In this document: piece after piece, positions 51,122 to 60,377 of the stretch | Layout: each line of letters starts with the position of its first letter | Numbering within the stretch: the stretch's first letter is position 1 | Assembly (NCBI RefSeq): GCF_022809125.1 | Contig: NZ_JALGBI010000001.1 | Location: forward strand, 1,426,001 to 1,490,000 | Source of the DNA: Variovorax terrae | GTDB lineage: Bacteria; Pseudomonadota; Gammaproteobacteria; Burkholderiales; Burkholderiaceae_C | Length of the DNA: 64,000 nucleotides | Reading direction: 5' to 3' | Notes under the pieces: generated by a model | What the model was told of the DNA's origin: nothing | The model's database searches: none | What the model saw: only the letters and a program-made list of their open reading frames with translations | Program-made: the position numbers and the translations under genes

Positions 51122-52125
51122 CCGCCCTGGCTCGCACGCATGGCGGCCCCGATGCGCAGGGCGTGCCGCGCCACGACTTCTCCAGCAACAGCCATGCCGG
51201 CGGCCCGTGCCCGCTGGCGCTGGCCGCCGTGCAGCAGGCCGACGCCACGCGCTACCCCGATGCAAGCTACGCCGCGCTGCGCGCGCAACTGGCCGCCTTC
51301 CACGGCGTGGCCGCGGCGCGCGTGGTGCTGGCGGCCAGCGCCAGCGAGTTCATCTTCCGCATCACGGCCAGCGTGGCGCAGCAGGGCGGTGAGGCTGTGT
51401 GGCTGCCGCCGCACCACTACGGCGACTACGCGCAGGCGGCCGAGGCCTGGGGCCTGCGGCCAACGGCGCTGCCGCAGGACGCGGCCCTGGCCTGGTGCTG
51501 CGAGCCCTCGAGCCCGCTGGGCGCGGCGCAGCCGGGCCTGCCTGCCCTCGTGGCCGCCGCGGCGCCCGCCAGCGTGGTGCTGGACCGCGCCTATGAGCCG
51601 CTGCGCCTGCAGGGCGCGCCGGCTTTGGATGAGGCAGGGCTGCGGCGCGTCTGGCAGCTCTGGACCCCCAACAAGGCGCTGGGCCTGACCGGCGTGCGCG
51701 CGGCCTACGCCATCGCCCCGGCCGGGAGCGAAGAGGCCGCTGCGCAGTTGGAGCGCCTCGCGCCGTCCTGGCCGCTGGGCGCGCACGGCGTGGCGCTGCT
51801 GCAGGCCTGGTGTGAGCCGGCCGTTCAGCACTGGCTGGCCGGCAGCCTGGCCACCCTGCGCGAGTGGAAGGCGCGGCAAATCGCGCTGTGTGAGGCGCTG
51901 GGCTGGGCCTGCCTGCCCAGCGATGCCAATTTCTTCTGCGCCCGGCCCGGCGTGCCGGACCTGGGCCCGGCCTTGCGGTCGCTGCGCGCGCAAAGCATCA
52001 AGCTGCGCGACTGCACCTCGTTCGGCCTGGCCGGCCAGGTGCGCCTGGCCGTGCTGCCGCCAGCGGCGCAGGATGCGCTGGCCGGCGCGTGGCAGCAGAT
52101 TCAACACGAACAGGAAACGACATGA
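51109..52125 (+). CDS. cobC: threonine-phosphate decarboxylase-like PLP enzyme of cobalamin synthesis
   Basis: A 338-residue aminotransferase-fold enzyme of the CobC/CobD type, which makes aminopropanol phosphate for CbiB. N-terminal DFSSNSHAGGPCPLALAAV, VLAASASEFIFRI (cofactor loop) and WTPNKALGLTGVRAAYAI with the PLP lysine are seen; DCTSFGLAGQVRLAVLP ends the fold. The start at 51109 overlaps cbiB by 13 bases. ATGA overlap with cobQ. Confidence 0.88.
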   Translation: MAALTALARTHGGPDAQGVPRHDFSSNSHAGGPCPLALAAVQQADATRYPDASYAALRAQLAAFHGVAAARVVLAASASEFIFRITASVAQQGGEAVWLPPHHYGDYAQAAEAWGLRPTALPQDAALAWCCEPSSPLGAAQPGLPALVAAAAPASVVLDRAYEPLRLQGAPALDEAGLRRVWQLWTPNKALGLTGVRAAYAIAPAGSEEAAAQLERLAPSWPLGAHGVALLQAWCEPAVQHWLAGSLATLREWKARQIALCEALGWACLPSDANFFCARPGVPDLGPALRSLRAQSIKLRDCTSFGLAGQVRLAVLPPAAQDALAGAWQQIQHEQETT

Positions 52126-53678
52126 CCGCCCGCTGTGTGATGGTGCTGGGCACGACCAGCGGCGCCGGCAAGAGCTGGCTCACCACGGCCCTGTGCCGCT
52201 GGTATGCGCGCCAGGGCCTCAAGGTGGCGCCGTTCAAGGCGCAGAACATGAGCAACAACGCCCGTGTGGTGGCAACGCCCGTTGTGGCGAGTGGTTTCGC
52301 CGCCGGGCCGCCCCAAGGCGAAACGCGGCCCCCTCGGGGGGCAGGGAGTCCCACGCAGTGGGCGACCGTGGGGGCGGAGATCGGAAGTGCTCAGTACTTC
52401 CAGGCGCTGGCTGCGAATGCGCTGCCCGAGGTGCGCATGAACCCGCTGCTGCTCAAACCCGAGCGCGACACCCACAGCCAGGTGGTGCTGATGGGGCAGG
52501 TCGATGCGGAACTCTCGCGCATGCCCTGGCGCGGCCGCAGCGAGCGCGTGTGGCCGGTGCTGGCGCAGGCGCTGGACGGGCTGCGTGCGGAAAACGACGT
52601 GGTGGTGATCGAGGGCGCGGGCTCGCCGGCTGAGATCAACCTGCATGCCAGCGACATCGTCAACATGCGCGTGGCGCTGCACGCCCAGGCGCGCTGCCTG
52701 CTGGTGACCGACATCGACCGCGGCGGCGCCTTCGCCCACCTCTACGGCACCTGGGCGCTGCTGCCCGAGCCCGAGCGTGCATTGATCCAGGGCTTCGTGC
52801 TCAACAAGTTCCGCGGCGATGCGGCGCTGCTGGCGCCGGCGCCGCAGATGCTGCAGGACCTCACCGGCATCCCCACCGTGGCCACGCTGCCGATGTGGTG
52901 GCAGCATGGCCTGCCGGAGGAGGATGGAGTCTTCGACGACCGCGCGCGCGCCACGGGTGCCGTCACCACCACCATCGCCGTCGTCGCCTACCCGCGCATC
53001 AGCAACCTCGACGAGTTCCAGCCGCTGAAGAACGTGCCCGGCGTGCGCCTGGTCTGGGCCCGCACGCCCGCAGACTGCGCGGGTGCCGACTGGCTCATCC
53101 TGCCCGGCTCCAAGCACACCAGCGGCGACCTGGCCTGGCTGCGCGCGCAGGGCCTGGACCGTGCCATCGCCGCGCATGCCGCGCGGGGCGGGGCGGTGCT
53201 CGGTGTCTGCGGCGGCCTGCAGATGCTGGGCGAGGCGCTGATCGATCCGCACGGCATCGACGGCAACGCCCCCGGCCTGGGCCTGCTGTCGCTGGTGACG
53301 GTGTTCGAGGCCGACAAGACGGTGCAGCGCACGCAGGCCCGCTTCGGCCTGCTGGCCGGTGCCTGGGCCGCGCTCTCGGGCGTGGCGCTGAGCGGCTACG
53401 AGATCCACCATGGGCAGACCGCGCAGCACCCGGCCATGGCCGCTGCCGGCGACTTGGCGCAGGCCGTGCTGCTGGAGGGCGGGGGCCAGGCGCTGGGTTG
53501 GCAGAATGCCGCGGGCAATGTGCTGGGCCTGTATCTGCACGGCCTGTTCGAAGACCCCGCCGCGCTGCGCGCGCTGTTCGGCGCCGCGGCGCCGACGCTG
53601 GACAGCGTGTTCGATGGCCTGGCAGATTACATCGGCGCGCATTTCGCGCCGGGCGTGCTGGAGGCGCTGGTTCAGTGA
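52122..53678 (+). CDS. cobQ: cobyric acid synthase (with in-frame repeat insertion)
   Basis: A 518-residue glutamine-dependent amidase that amidates four corrin side chains. ATP site VLGTTSGAGKSWLTTAL, FKAQNMSNNARVV, MNPLLLKPERDTHSQVVLMG, IEGAGSPAEINL and the amidotransferase Cys in VLGVCGGLQMLG are present. Between ARVV and GAEIGSAQYFQALAA about 33 extra residues (around 50-83) are encoded by a dispersed GC-rich repeat. In normal CobQ these motifs are joined directly. Frame is kept. Its 3' end overlaps the convergent methyltransferase by seven bases. Confidence 0.92.
   Translation: MTARCVMVLGTTSGAGKSWLTTALCRWYARQGLKVAPFKAQNMSNNARVVATPVVASGFAAGPPQGETRPPRGAGSPTQWATVGAEIGSAQYFQALAANALPEVRMNPLLLKPERDTHSQVVLMGQVDAELSRMPWRGRSERVWPVLAQALDGLRAENDVVVIEGAGSPAEINLHASDIVNMRVALHAQARCLLVTDIDRGGAFAHLYGTWALLPEPERALIQGFVLNKFRGDAALLAPAPQMLQDLTGIPTVATLPMWWQHGLPEEDGVFDDRARATGAVTTTIAVVAYPRISNLDEFQPLKNVPGVRLVWARTPADCAGADWLILPGSKHTSGDLAWLRAQGLDRAIAAHAARGGAVLGVCGGLQMLGEALIDPHGIDGNAPGLGLLSLVTVFEADKTVQRTQARFGLLAGAWAALSGVALSGYEIHHGQTAQHPAMAAAGDLAQAVLLEGGGQALGWQNAAGNVLGLYLHGLFEDPAALRALFGAAAPTLDSVFDGLADYIGAHFAPGVLEALVQ
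52270..52375 (+). repeat. dispersed repeat family 2, in frame in cobQ
   Basis: GGGCCGCCCCAAGGCGAAAC, GGCCCCCTCGGGGGGCAGGG and CACGCAGTGGGCGACCGTGG form a compact, GC-rich, partly self-complementary block. It is a multiple of three long as inserted and resembles the reverse of the block after btuB. Its ends are estimated from where CobQ homology resumes. Confidence 0.7.
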
Positions 53679-54439
53679 CGAACGCAGTGGAACGCCAGCG
53701 TGTAATAGGGAAAGCTCACCATCTCGCGCCCGCGCAGCGCGGGGTGGGTGGCGATCAGCGCTTCCAGGCGCTCGCGCACCTCGGCCTGGCCTTCGGGCGG
53801 CAGGGCCGCGATGAAGCTTACCGACATGAAGCGGTCCACGATCACCTGCTGCGGCGCGCCGGTGTGCTGGTGCGCGAAGCGGCTTTCCACCAGCTCGCTG
53901 AACGCCGGATGCGGGAACGGCCGGCGCCAGTCGCCCTTGTAGAAACGCGGCGCATCGCCTTCGTAAGGCGTGACGATGCGCGTCAGCTCGGCCACCCAGT
54001 CCACCGACTCGTCGCGCACGTTCCACACCAGCCCGAGCCGGCCGCCGGGTTTGAGCACGCGCTGGAATTCGTCCAGCGTCTCGCGGCTGGCGAACCAGTG
54101 GAAGGCCTGGGCGCAGACCACGGCATCCAGCGCCGCGCCGGGCAACGCAATGGCCTGCGCCGTGCCGGCCAGCACGCGCACCGTGGGCAGCTCCGGCCCG
54201 ATCCGGGCCCGCATCGCTTCCACCGGCTCCACCGCCACCACGCTGGCGCCGGTGGGCACCAGCAGCCTCGTGAACTTGCCGGTGCCGGCGCCCACGTCGG
54301 CCACGGTCTGGCCCGCGGCCAGGCCCATCGGCCCGGCCAGCCAGCCGGCGAGCGCCGCCGGGTACTCCGGCCGGCCACGCGCATAGGCCTGCGCTTCTCT
54401 TGTGTAACCCTGCTGCGCGGCGACGTGCACTTCAGCCAT
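53672..54439 (-). CDS. class I SAM-dependent methyltransferase
   Basis: A 255-residue methyltransferase. The SAM motif VADVGAGTGKFTRLL is followed by VVAVEPVEAMRAR, LDAVVCAQAFHWFA and LKPGGRLGLVWNVRDE, all standard for the Methyltransf_11/UbiE-like group. Its start lies on the opposite strand from the cobT start with two bases shared (CATG). It is convergent with cobQ. The substrate cannot be read from sequence; it is not a corrin methylase. Confidence 0.88.
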   Translation of the reverse strand: MAEVHVAAQQGYTREAQAYARGRPEYPAALAGWLAGPMGLAAGQTVADVGAGTGKFTRLLVPTGASVVAVEPVEAMRARIGPELPTVRVLAGTAQAIALPGAALDAVVCAQAFHWFASRETLDEFQRVLKPGGRLGLVWNVRDESVDWVAELTRIVTPYEGDAPRFYKGDWRRPFPHPAFSELVESRFAHQHTGAPQQVIVDRFMSVSFIAALPPEGQAEVRERLEALIATHPALRGREMVSFPYYTLAFHCVRH

Positions 54440-55478
54440 GATGTTTGAACTCCAGACCATTGAAGACCTCCATGATGCCGCACTGGCGCAGCGCCTGCAG
54501 CACCGGCTCGACCACAAAACCAAGCCGCTGGGCGCTCTGGGGCGGCTCGAGGCGCTGGCGCTGCGGCTCGGCCTGATCCTCGGCACCGAAGCGCCCGCGC
54601 TGCGCCAGCCGCAGATGCTGGTGTGCGCGGGCGACCACGGGCTGGCGGCGCGCGGCGTCTCGGCCTACCCGAGCGACGTGACCTGGCAGATGGTGGAGAA
54701 CTTCCTGGCCGGCGGAGCGGCCGTGAGCGTGCTGGCGCGCCAGCACGGGCTGGCGCTCACCGTGGTGGACTGCGGCGTGCGGCACGACTTCGCGCCGCGC
54801 GAGGGCCTGCTGATCCGCAAGATCGCCGCCGGCACGGCCGATGCCGGCAGCGGCCCGGCCATGACGGACGAGCAGTGCCGCCAGGCCCTTGCCAACGGGC
54901 AGGCCGTGCTGAAGGCGCTGCCCGGCAATGCGGTGCTGCTCGGTGAAATGGGCATCGGCAACACCAGCGCCGCCTCACTGCTGCTGGCGCGGCTGGCTGG
55001 CCTGGACATCGCCGGCTGCACCGGCACGGGCACCGGCCTGGACGAGGCGGCCCTGCAGCGCAAGGTGGCGGTGCTGGGCGAGGTGCTGGCGCTGCACGGC
55101 GCGGCGACCGAGCCGCTGGCCGCGCTGGCGGCTTTTGGCGGCTTCGAGATCGCCACGCTGGTGGGCGTGGTGCTGCAGGCCGCGCAGGAGCGCCGCGTGA
55201 TCGTGGTGGACGGCTTCATCGCCTCGGCGGCCGTGCTGGTGGCGCAGCGGCTGCAGCCGCACGTGCTGCAGCGCTGCGTGTTCGCCCATTGCTCGGGCGA
55301 GCGCGGCCATGCGCTGATGCTGGCTCAGCTCGGAGCCGAGCCGTTGCTCGATCTGGGCCTGCGCCTGGGCGAAGGCTCGGGCGCCGCGCTGGCCTGGCCG
55401 CTGCTCGATTCGGCCTGCCGCATTCTGCAGGAGATGGCGAGTTTTGAGTCGGCGGGGGTGTCGCAGAGGGCTGGATAG
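54438..55478 (+). CDS. cobT: nicotinate-nucleotide-dimethylbenzimidazole phosphoribosyltransferase
   Basis: A 346-residue enzyme that activates dimethylbenzimidazole as its riboside phosphate for the lower B12 ligand. KTKPLGALGRLEALALRLG, MLVCAGDHGLAARGVSAYPS, LGEMGIGNTSAASLLLARL and HCSGERGHALMLAQLGAEPL are family signatures. ATG at 54438 or 54441; the second avoids overlap with the divergent gene. No ribosome site is visible. cobS, its usual partner, is not in the window. Confidence 0.93.
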   Translation: MMFELQTIEDLHDAALAQRLQHRLDHKTKPLGALGRLEALALRLGLILGTEAPALRQPQMLVCAGDHGLAARGVSAYPSDVTWQMVENFLAGGAAVSVLARQHGLALTVVDCGVRHDFAPREGLLIRKIAAGTADAGSGPAMTDEQCRQALANGQAVLKALPGNAVLLGEMGIGNTSAASLLLARLAGLDIAGCTGTGTGLDEAALQRKVAVLGEVLALHGAATEPLAALAAFGGFEIATLVGVVLQAAQERRVIVVDGFIASAAVLVAQRLQPHVLQRCVFAHCSGERGHALMLAQLGAEPLLDLGLRLGEGSGAALAWPLLDSACRILQEMASFESAGVSQRAG

Positions 55479-55691
55479 GTCGGTTTGCCAGGATTAATGG
55501 TCTTCTGTACTAACCAAAAGAACGTCACTGGGTGGGAGGGCGGCTCTCGGCCAAAAACCGACCTTCAGCCCTGACCTCCAATTCCACAAAGGACGTGAGC
55601 CTCCCGCCGGTTCTCAACCTACCTTGAACTTTGCAACCTGGTCCAAATTGCCGCCCATGTAGGTGCGTCGGGTCGCGGAGCTTTGCTCTGA

Positions 55692-56782
<1,091 letters not shown>

Positions 56783-56924
56783 GGCGGGGCCGGTTGGGTG
56801 GACGGGCATGGGGTCTCCCCGCGGGCCGGGGTGCAGCGCCATGGCGGTACAGTCAAGCCGTGATGGAATCGGCAGCAAGACCACACACCACTTCAACGAC
56901 AAAACACACAAGGAGCTTCCAGTG

Positions 56925-57746
56925 ATGGCATCCAAACCCGCAAGGCGGGCCTTCTTGGTCATGATCGTGATCATCCTGATCTGGCTGGTGGCCTATCCCA
57001 TCGCCAAGCAGCTTCCCCACGATGCCTTCAGCGACCCATTCGGGCCCGTGTACAACGGCCTCAACGTGCTCTTCACCGCGCTGGCTTTTGGCGGCGTGGT
57101 CACCACGCTGCTGTTTCAGGCGGAAGAATCGAGAATCGCCCGGCGCGAGGAGATCGAGCGCTCCATTTTTGAACTGTTCCAGACCTTCACCAGCCTGGAT
57201 TTTCAGCACGTCAAGGACAGCGCGTTTCGCGCGTTGCTGGCAGCGGTGCAGAACCGCGACTATGCGGACTACCTCGCGAGCCGCTTGTTCGTGGTCGAGC
57301 AGTTGCCGTTTCCGCCCGCCGCCGCTGAAACCCTGCGCGGCCTGGATGACGCCAAGAAGGAGCAAAGCGACGAGCAGATCATCCACGCGGACCGCGCCGA
57401 CCGCCTCATGCTCGACAACATGCTCAATTTCTTCGCGCTGCTGGCCCAGCGCGAGTCTTCAGCAACCGTCATCAAGCACTGCGATTTTTCGTATGACTGG
57501 TGGCGGCCCGTGCTGTGGATGATCGGGCAACTGCAGCAGGAGCGCTACGAGGCCTCCGGCACCATCCGCACGTATTGCAAGAACCAGTTGATCACCGGCA
57601 CCTTGAAGGCGCTGGACAAGGTCTACGGGCACAGCCCCTTGCCCACGCGCGATGCGGTCTGGGCGTACATCACCCAGCACCCGAAGATCATCGCGTTCGG
57701 CCTGGATGCGAGGTTTCAGGAGCTGGCGAGCCGCAAAACCAGCTGA
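56925..57746 (+). CDS. membrane protein resembling phage abortive-infection (putAbiC-like) proteins
   Basis: A 273-residue protein with two N-terminal membrane helices (about 9-27 and 42-65, GLNVLFTALAFGGVVTTLLF), then a charged helix EESRIARREEIERSIFELFQ and a mostly helical cytoplasmic part (IIHADRADRLMLDNMLNFFA, KHCDFSYDWWRPVLWMIG). This layout recalls the putative abortive-infection family PF16872, but no search was possible. ATG at 56925 and GTG at 56922 both fit AGGAG. It sits beside an integrase remnant, as defence genes often do. Confidence 0.65.
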   Translation: MASKPARRAFLVMIVIILIWLVAYPIAKQLPHDAFSDPFGPVYNGLNVLFTALAFGGVVTTLLFQAEESRIARREEIERSIFELFQTFTSLDFQHVKDSAFRALLAAVQNRDYADYLASRLFVVEQLPFPPAAAETLRGLDDAKKEQSDEQIIHADRADRLMLDNMLNFFALLAQRESSATVIKHCDFSYDWWRPVLWMIGQLQQERYEASGTIRTYCKNQLITGTLKALDKVYGHSPLPTRDAVWAYITQHPKIIAFGLDARFQELASRKTS

Positions 57747-57794
57747 TCCGGCTGCCCAGGTGGGCGCGTCTTTTGTGCAGAACCCGCAGGCTCG

Positions 57795-58292
57795 CTAAGC
57801 GTCGCGCAGCAGGGCCATTGCATAGCTGTCGCAGTACGCTCCGTCGACTCGAAACGACTGGCGCAGCAGCCCTTCGACGTTGAACCCGAAGCGTTCGTAC
57901 AGGGCCTTGGCCCTGGCATTGTCAGCACGCACCGCCAACTCGATGCGCGTCAAGCCTGTGGCCCATGCGGCATCGATGGTTGCGCGCATCAGTTGGGCGC
58001 CGATGCCCTGGTGCCGTGCCGCCGGGACGAGACCGATGCCGAGTGTGCCCACATGCGACCTCGCCTGGCCGTGGGTCGGCAATACGTCGCACCAGCCCAC
58101 CACAACGCCGTCCATGAGCGCAACCCTCTGGCACCATCCGTTGGCGATGATGGCGGCGTGGAAGGCCCATGCATCTTCAACCGATGACGCTTGCGTGAAC
58201 GCGAGAAACCGCTTCTCGCGTGCCACGGTATCGAGGGCGGCTCGAAAGCCCTCGAAATGCCCGTTCGAAATGGGTTCGATCGACAGGTTCAT
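57795..58292 (-). CDS. GNAT family N-acetyltransferase
   Basis: A 165-residue acetyltransferase with VGTLGIGLVPAARHQGIGAQ (acetyl-CoA loop), LMRATIDAAWATGLTRIELA, then VRADNARAKALYERFGFNVEG. This pattern is close to RimJ/RimL and streptothricin-type acetyltransferases, but the substrate is unknown. It ends 49 bases from the convergent membrane protein. Confidence 0.88.
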   Translation of the reverse strand: MNLSIEPISNGHFEGFRAALDTVAREKRFLAFTQASSVEDAWAFHAAIIANGWCQRVALMDGVVVGWCDVLPTHGQARSHVGTLGIGLVPAARHQGIGAQLMRATIDAAWATGLTRIELAVRADNARAKALYERFGFNVEGLLRQSFRVDGAYCDSYAMALLRDA

Positions 58293-58320
58293 CCGATGGC
58301 TGCCCGCATGAACGCCGGGC

Positions 58321-58959
58321 TCAGGGCGCCGCCGTCTTCGGCTTGAAATCGCAGTAGGGGGCCACGACGCACTGGTAGCACAGCGGCTTGCGCGCCTGGC
58401 ACACGTAGCGCCCGAGCAGGATCAGCCAGTGGTGCGCGTCCACCATGTAGGCGGGCGGGATGCGCTTCAGGAGTTGCATCTCCACCTCGTAGGGGGTCTT
58501 GCCGGGAGCCAGGCCGGTGCGGTTGCCCACGCGGAAAATGTGCGTGTCCACCGCCATCGTCGGCTCGCCGAAGGCCACGTTGAGCACCACGTTGGCGGTC
58601 TTGCGGCCTACGCCGGGCAGGGCTTCGAGCTCCTCGCGCGTACGCGGCACCTGGCCGCCATGCTGTTCTACCAGGATGCGGCAGGTCTCCATCAGGTGTT
58701 TGGCCTTGCTGCGGTACAGGCCGATGGTCTTGATGTAACCCTCCAGTCCGTCGAGCCCGAGGTCCAGGATGGCCTGTGGCGTGTGGGCCACGGGAAACAG
58801 CCGGCGTGTGGCCTTGTTCACGCCCACATCGGTGGCTTGCGCCGACAGCAGCACGGCCGCGAGCAGTTCGAACACGCTGGTGTATTCCAGCTCGGTGTTC
58901 GGCTGCGGATTGGCGGCCTTGAGGGTGGCGAAGAAGGGTTCGATGGCGGCGGCTTTCAT
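58321..58959 (-). CDS. nth: endonuclease III
   Basis: A 212-residue DNA glycosylase/AP lyase for oxidised pyrimidines. The helix-hairpin-helix LEALPGVGRKTANVVLNVAF holds the catalytic Lys; VDTHIFRVGNRTGL holds the catalytic Asp. The C-terminal 4Fe-4S ligands CQARKPLCYQCVVAPYC have the exact Cys-X6-Cys-X2-Cys-X5-Cys spacing. Full length. Confidence 0.96.
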   Translation of the reverse strand: MKAAAIEPFFATLKAANPQPNTELEYTSVFELLAAVLLSAQATDVGVNKATRRLFPVAHTPQAILDLGLDGLEGYIKTIGLYRSKAKHLMETCRILVEQHGGQVPRTREELEALPGVGRKTANVVLNVAFGEPTMAVDTHIFRVGNRTGLAPGKTPYEVEMQLLKRIPPAYMVDAHHWLILLGRYVCQARKPLCYQCVVAPYCDFKPKTAAP

Positions 58960-59021
58960 GCCGCGTAGTGTATTCGTGCCAGGGGGCTGGCGTGCCCGTA
59001 TCGGCAGGCACCCCGCAGGCG

Positions 59022-59780
59022 CTACACGGCCAGGTAGCCGCCGTCTGCGGCAAGAACCGCGCCCGTCACGAAGCTTGCGAGCGGCGACGCGAGGAACGCC
59101 ACCGGGCCCACGAGTTCGTCGGGCCGGCCGAAGCGGCGCAGCGGGATGCGCGCCAGCAGCAGAGCGCGCCGCGCCGGGTCGCCGCGCGAGGCGGCTGTCA
59201 TGGCCGTTTCCATCACGCCAGGGGCCACGGCGTTGACCCGTACGCCGCGCGCCGCGAGTTCGAGGGCCATGACCTTGGTCAGCATTTCTGCCGCGGCCTT
59301 CGAGGTCGAATAGGCCACGGAAAATGGGGAGGCTCTTGCGGCCGAGATGGAGCTGATGTTGACGACGTTGCCGCCCGACGCTTCGAGCAACGGCAGGAAC
59401 GCCAGCATCGTGTTGCGGACCCCGTCCAGGTTCACGGCCATCGCATCGCGCCAGAGCTGATCGCGGTCGGCGCCGTCGAAAGGGTGGCGGGGGCGGATGC
59501 CTGCGTTGTTGACCAGAACGAACTGATGGCCCGCGGGGAGCTGCAAGGCCGCGGCGGCCGCCTCGCAGGCGCGGGCGTCGGACACATCCAGCGCGAGTGC
59601 CTCGGCCGAGCCGCCATCCGCGCGGATCCGCTCAGCGGTGCGCTGCGCGGCATCGGCACGCACATCGGTCGCGACCACGTGGGCGCCATGCCGGGCCAGG
59701 CCCAGCGCCAGCGCCTCGCCATTGCCCTGGCCGGCACCGGTGACCAGCACGGCATGAAGGGGAAGCAGGGCGGCACTCAT
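59022..59780 (-). CDS. SDR family NAD(P)-dependent oxidoreductase
   Basis: A 252-residue short-chain dehydrogenase. Cofactor site LVTGAGQGNGEALALGLARH, structural NNAG (LVNNAGIRPRH), and active-site Ser in NISSISAARA with YSTSK. The ATG at 59780 overlaps the upstream stop in ATGA. It is the last gene of a Bug receptor/PDT-like/SDR operon, so it probably oxidises a hydroxyl or ring intermediate. Substrate unknown. Confidence 0.92.
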   Translation of the reverse strand: MSAALLPLHAVLVTGAGQGNGEALALGLARHGAHVVATDVRADAAQRTAERIRADGGSAEALALDVSDARACEAAAAALQLPAGHQFVLVNNAGIRPRHPFDGADRDQLWRDAMAVNLDGVRNTMLAFLPLLEASGGNVVNISSISAARASPFSVAYSTSKAAAEMLTKVMALELAARGVRVNAVAPGVMETAMTAASRGDPARRALLLARIPLRRFGRPDELVGPVAFLASPLASFVTGAVLAADGGYLAV

Positions 59781-60373
59781 CGGAAGCACCGTTGCGCAAG
59801 CGGTGTCTCGGCACTGGCCACGAGCGCGCCGCCGCAGACCCCCTCGCGACCATACACGAGCCAGGCGATGTCAACCGCGCCGACATCGAGCTCGATGCGG
59901 AACCGGCCCGGATGCTGGTCGGCCAGCGAGAGATCGGTGAAGCCCGAATCGATGTCGCCTGCAAGCAGCAGGCGTGCGACCTCGGGCCCGGAGGGCAGCT
60001 CGACCTGCGTGGGCCAGCGGCTCGCGTCGAAGTAGACGCGCGTGGCGGGCATCAGGCCCAGCGTCCGCGGTGCTTCCCGCTGCGCATGGGTGAGCACGCC
60101 CATGGGCGCGGTCGGACCGAGGAAGCAGTCGACCAGCCGGCAGCGAGGGTGGTGGCGGCCGATGCAGGCGCCGACCTGGGGGTGCAGGCAGGCCTGGACG
60201 ACGAAATCGGCGCGGCCGTCCAGCAGATGCTCGAAGGCGAGGTCGAAGTTCGGAAGGCAGTCCACGCGAGCGTGTGACAGCCCGTGGAATGCAAGGTAGC
60301 GGCGCACATTGATCTCGTGGTTGCTGCCCTCGGGACCCAGCGTGGCGAAGACGAAAGGCGTGTTGGCGGCCAT
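59777..60373 (-). CDS. PDT-like (prephenate dehydratase-fold) protein
   Basis: A 198-residue protein opening FATLGPEGSNHEINVRRYLA, which matches the start of the prephenate dehydratase fold (LGPxGTxxE). FDLAFEHLLDGRADFVVQAC agrees with the ligand-binding half. It lacks the TRF motif and an ACT domain of true PheA. Relatives in the same fold include prephenate decarboxylases. Its place between a Bug receptor and an SDR suggests a catabolic dehydratase or isomerase, but this is unproven. It may instead act as a ligand-binding protein. Confidence 0.65.
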   Translation of the reverse strand: MAANTPFVFATLGPEGSNHEINVRRYLAFHGLSHARVDCLPNFDLAFEHLLDGRADFVVQACLHPQVGACIGRHHPRCRLVDCFLGPTAPMGVLTHAQREAPRTLGLMPATRVYFDASRWPTQVELPSGPEVARLLLAGDIDSGFTDLSLADQHPGRFRIELDVGAVDIAWLVYGREGVCGGALVASAETPLAQRCFR

Positions 60374-60377
60374 GGTG

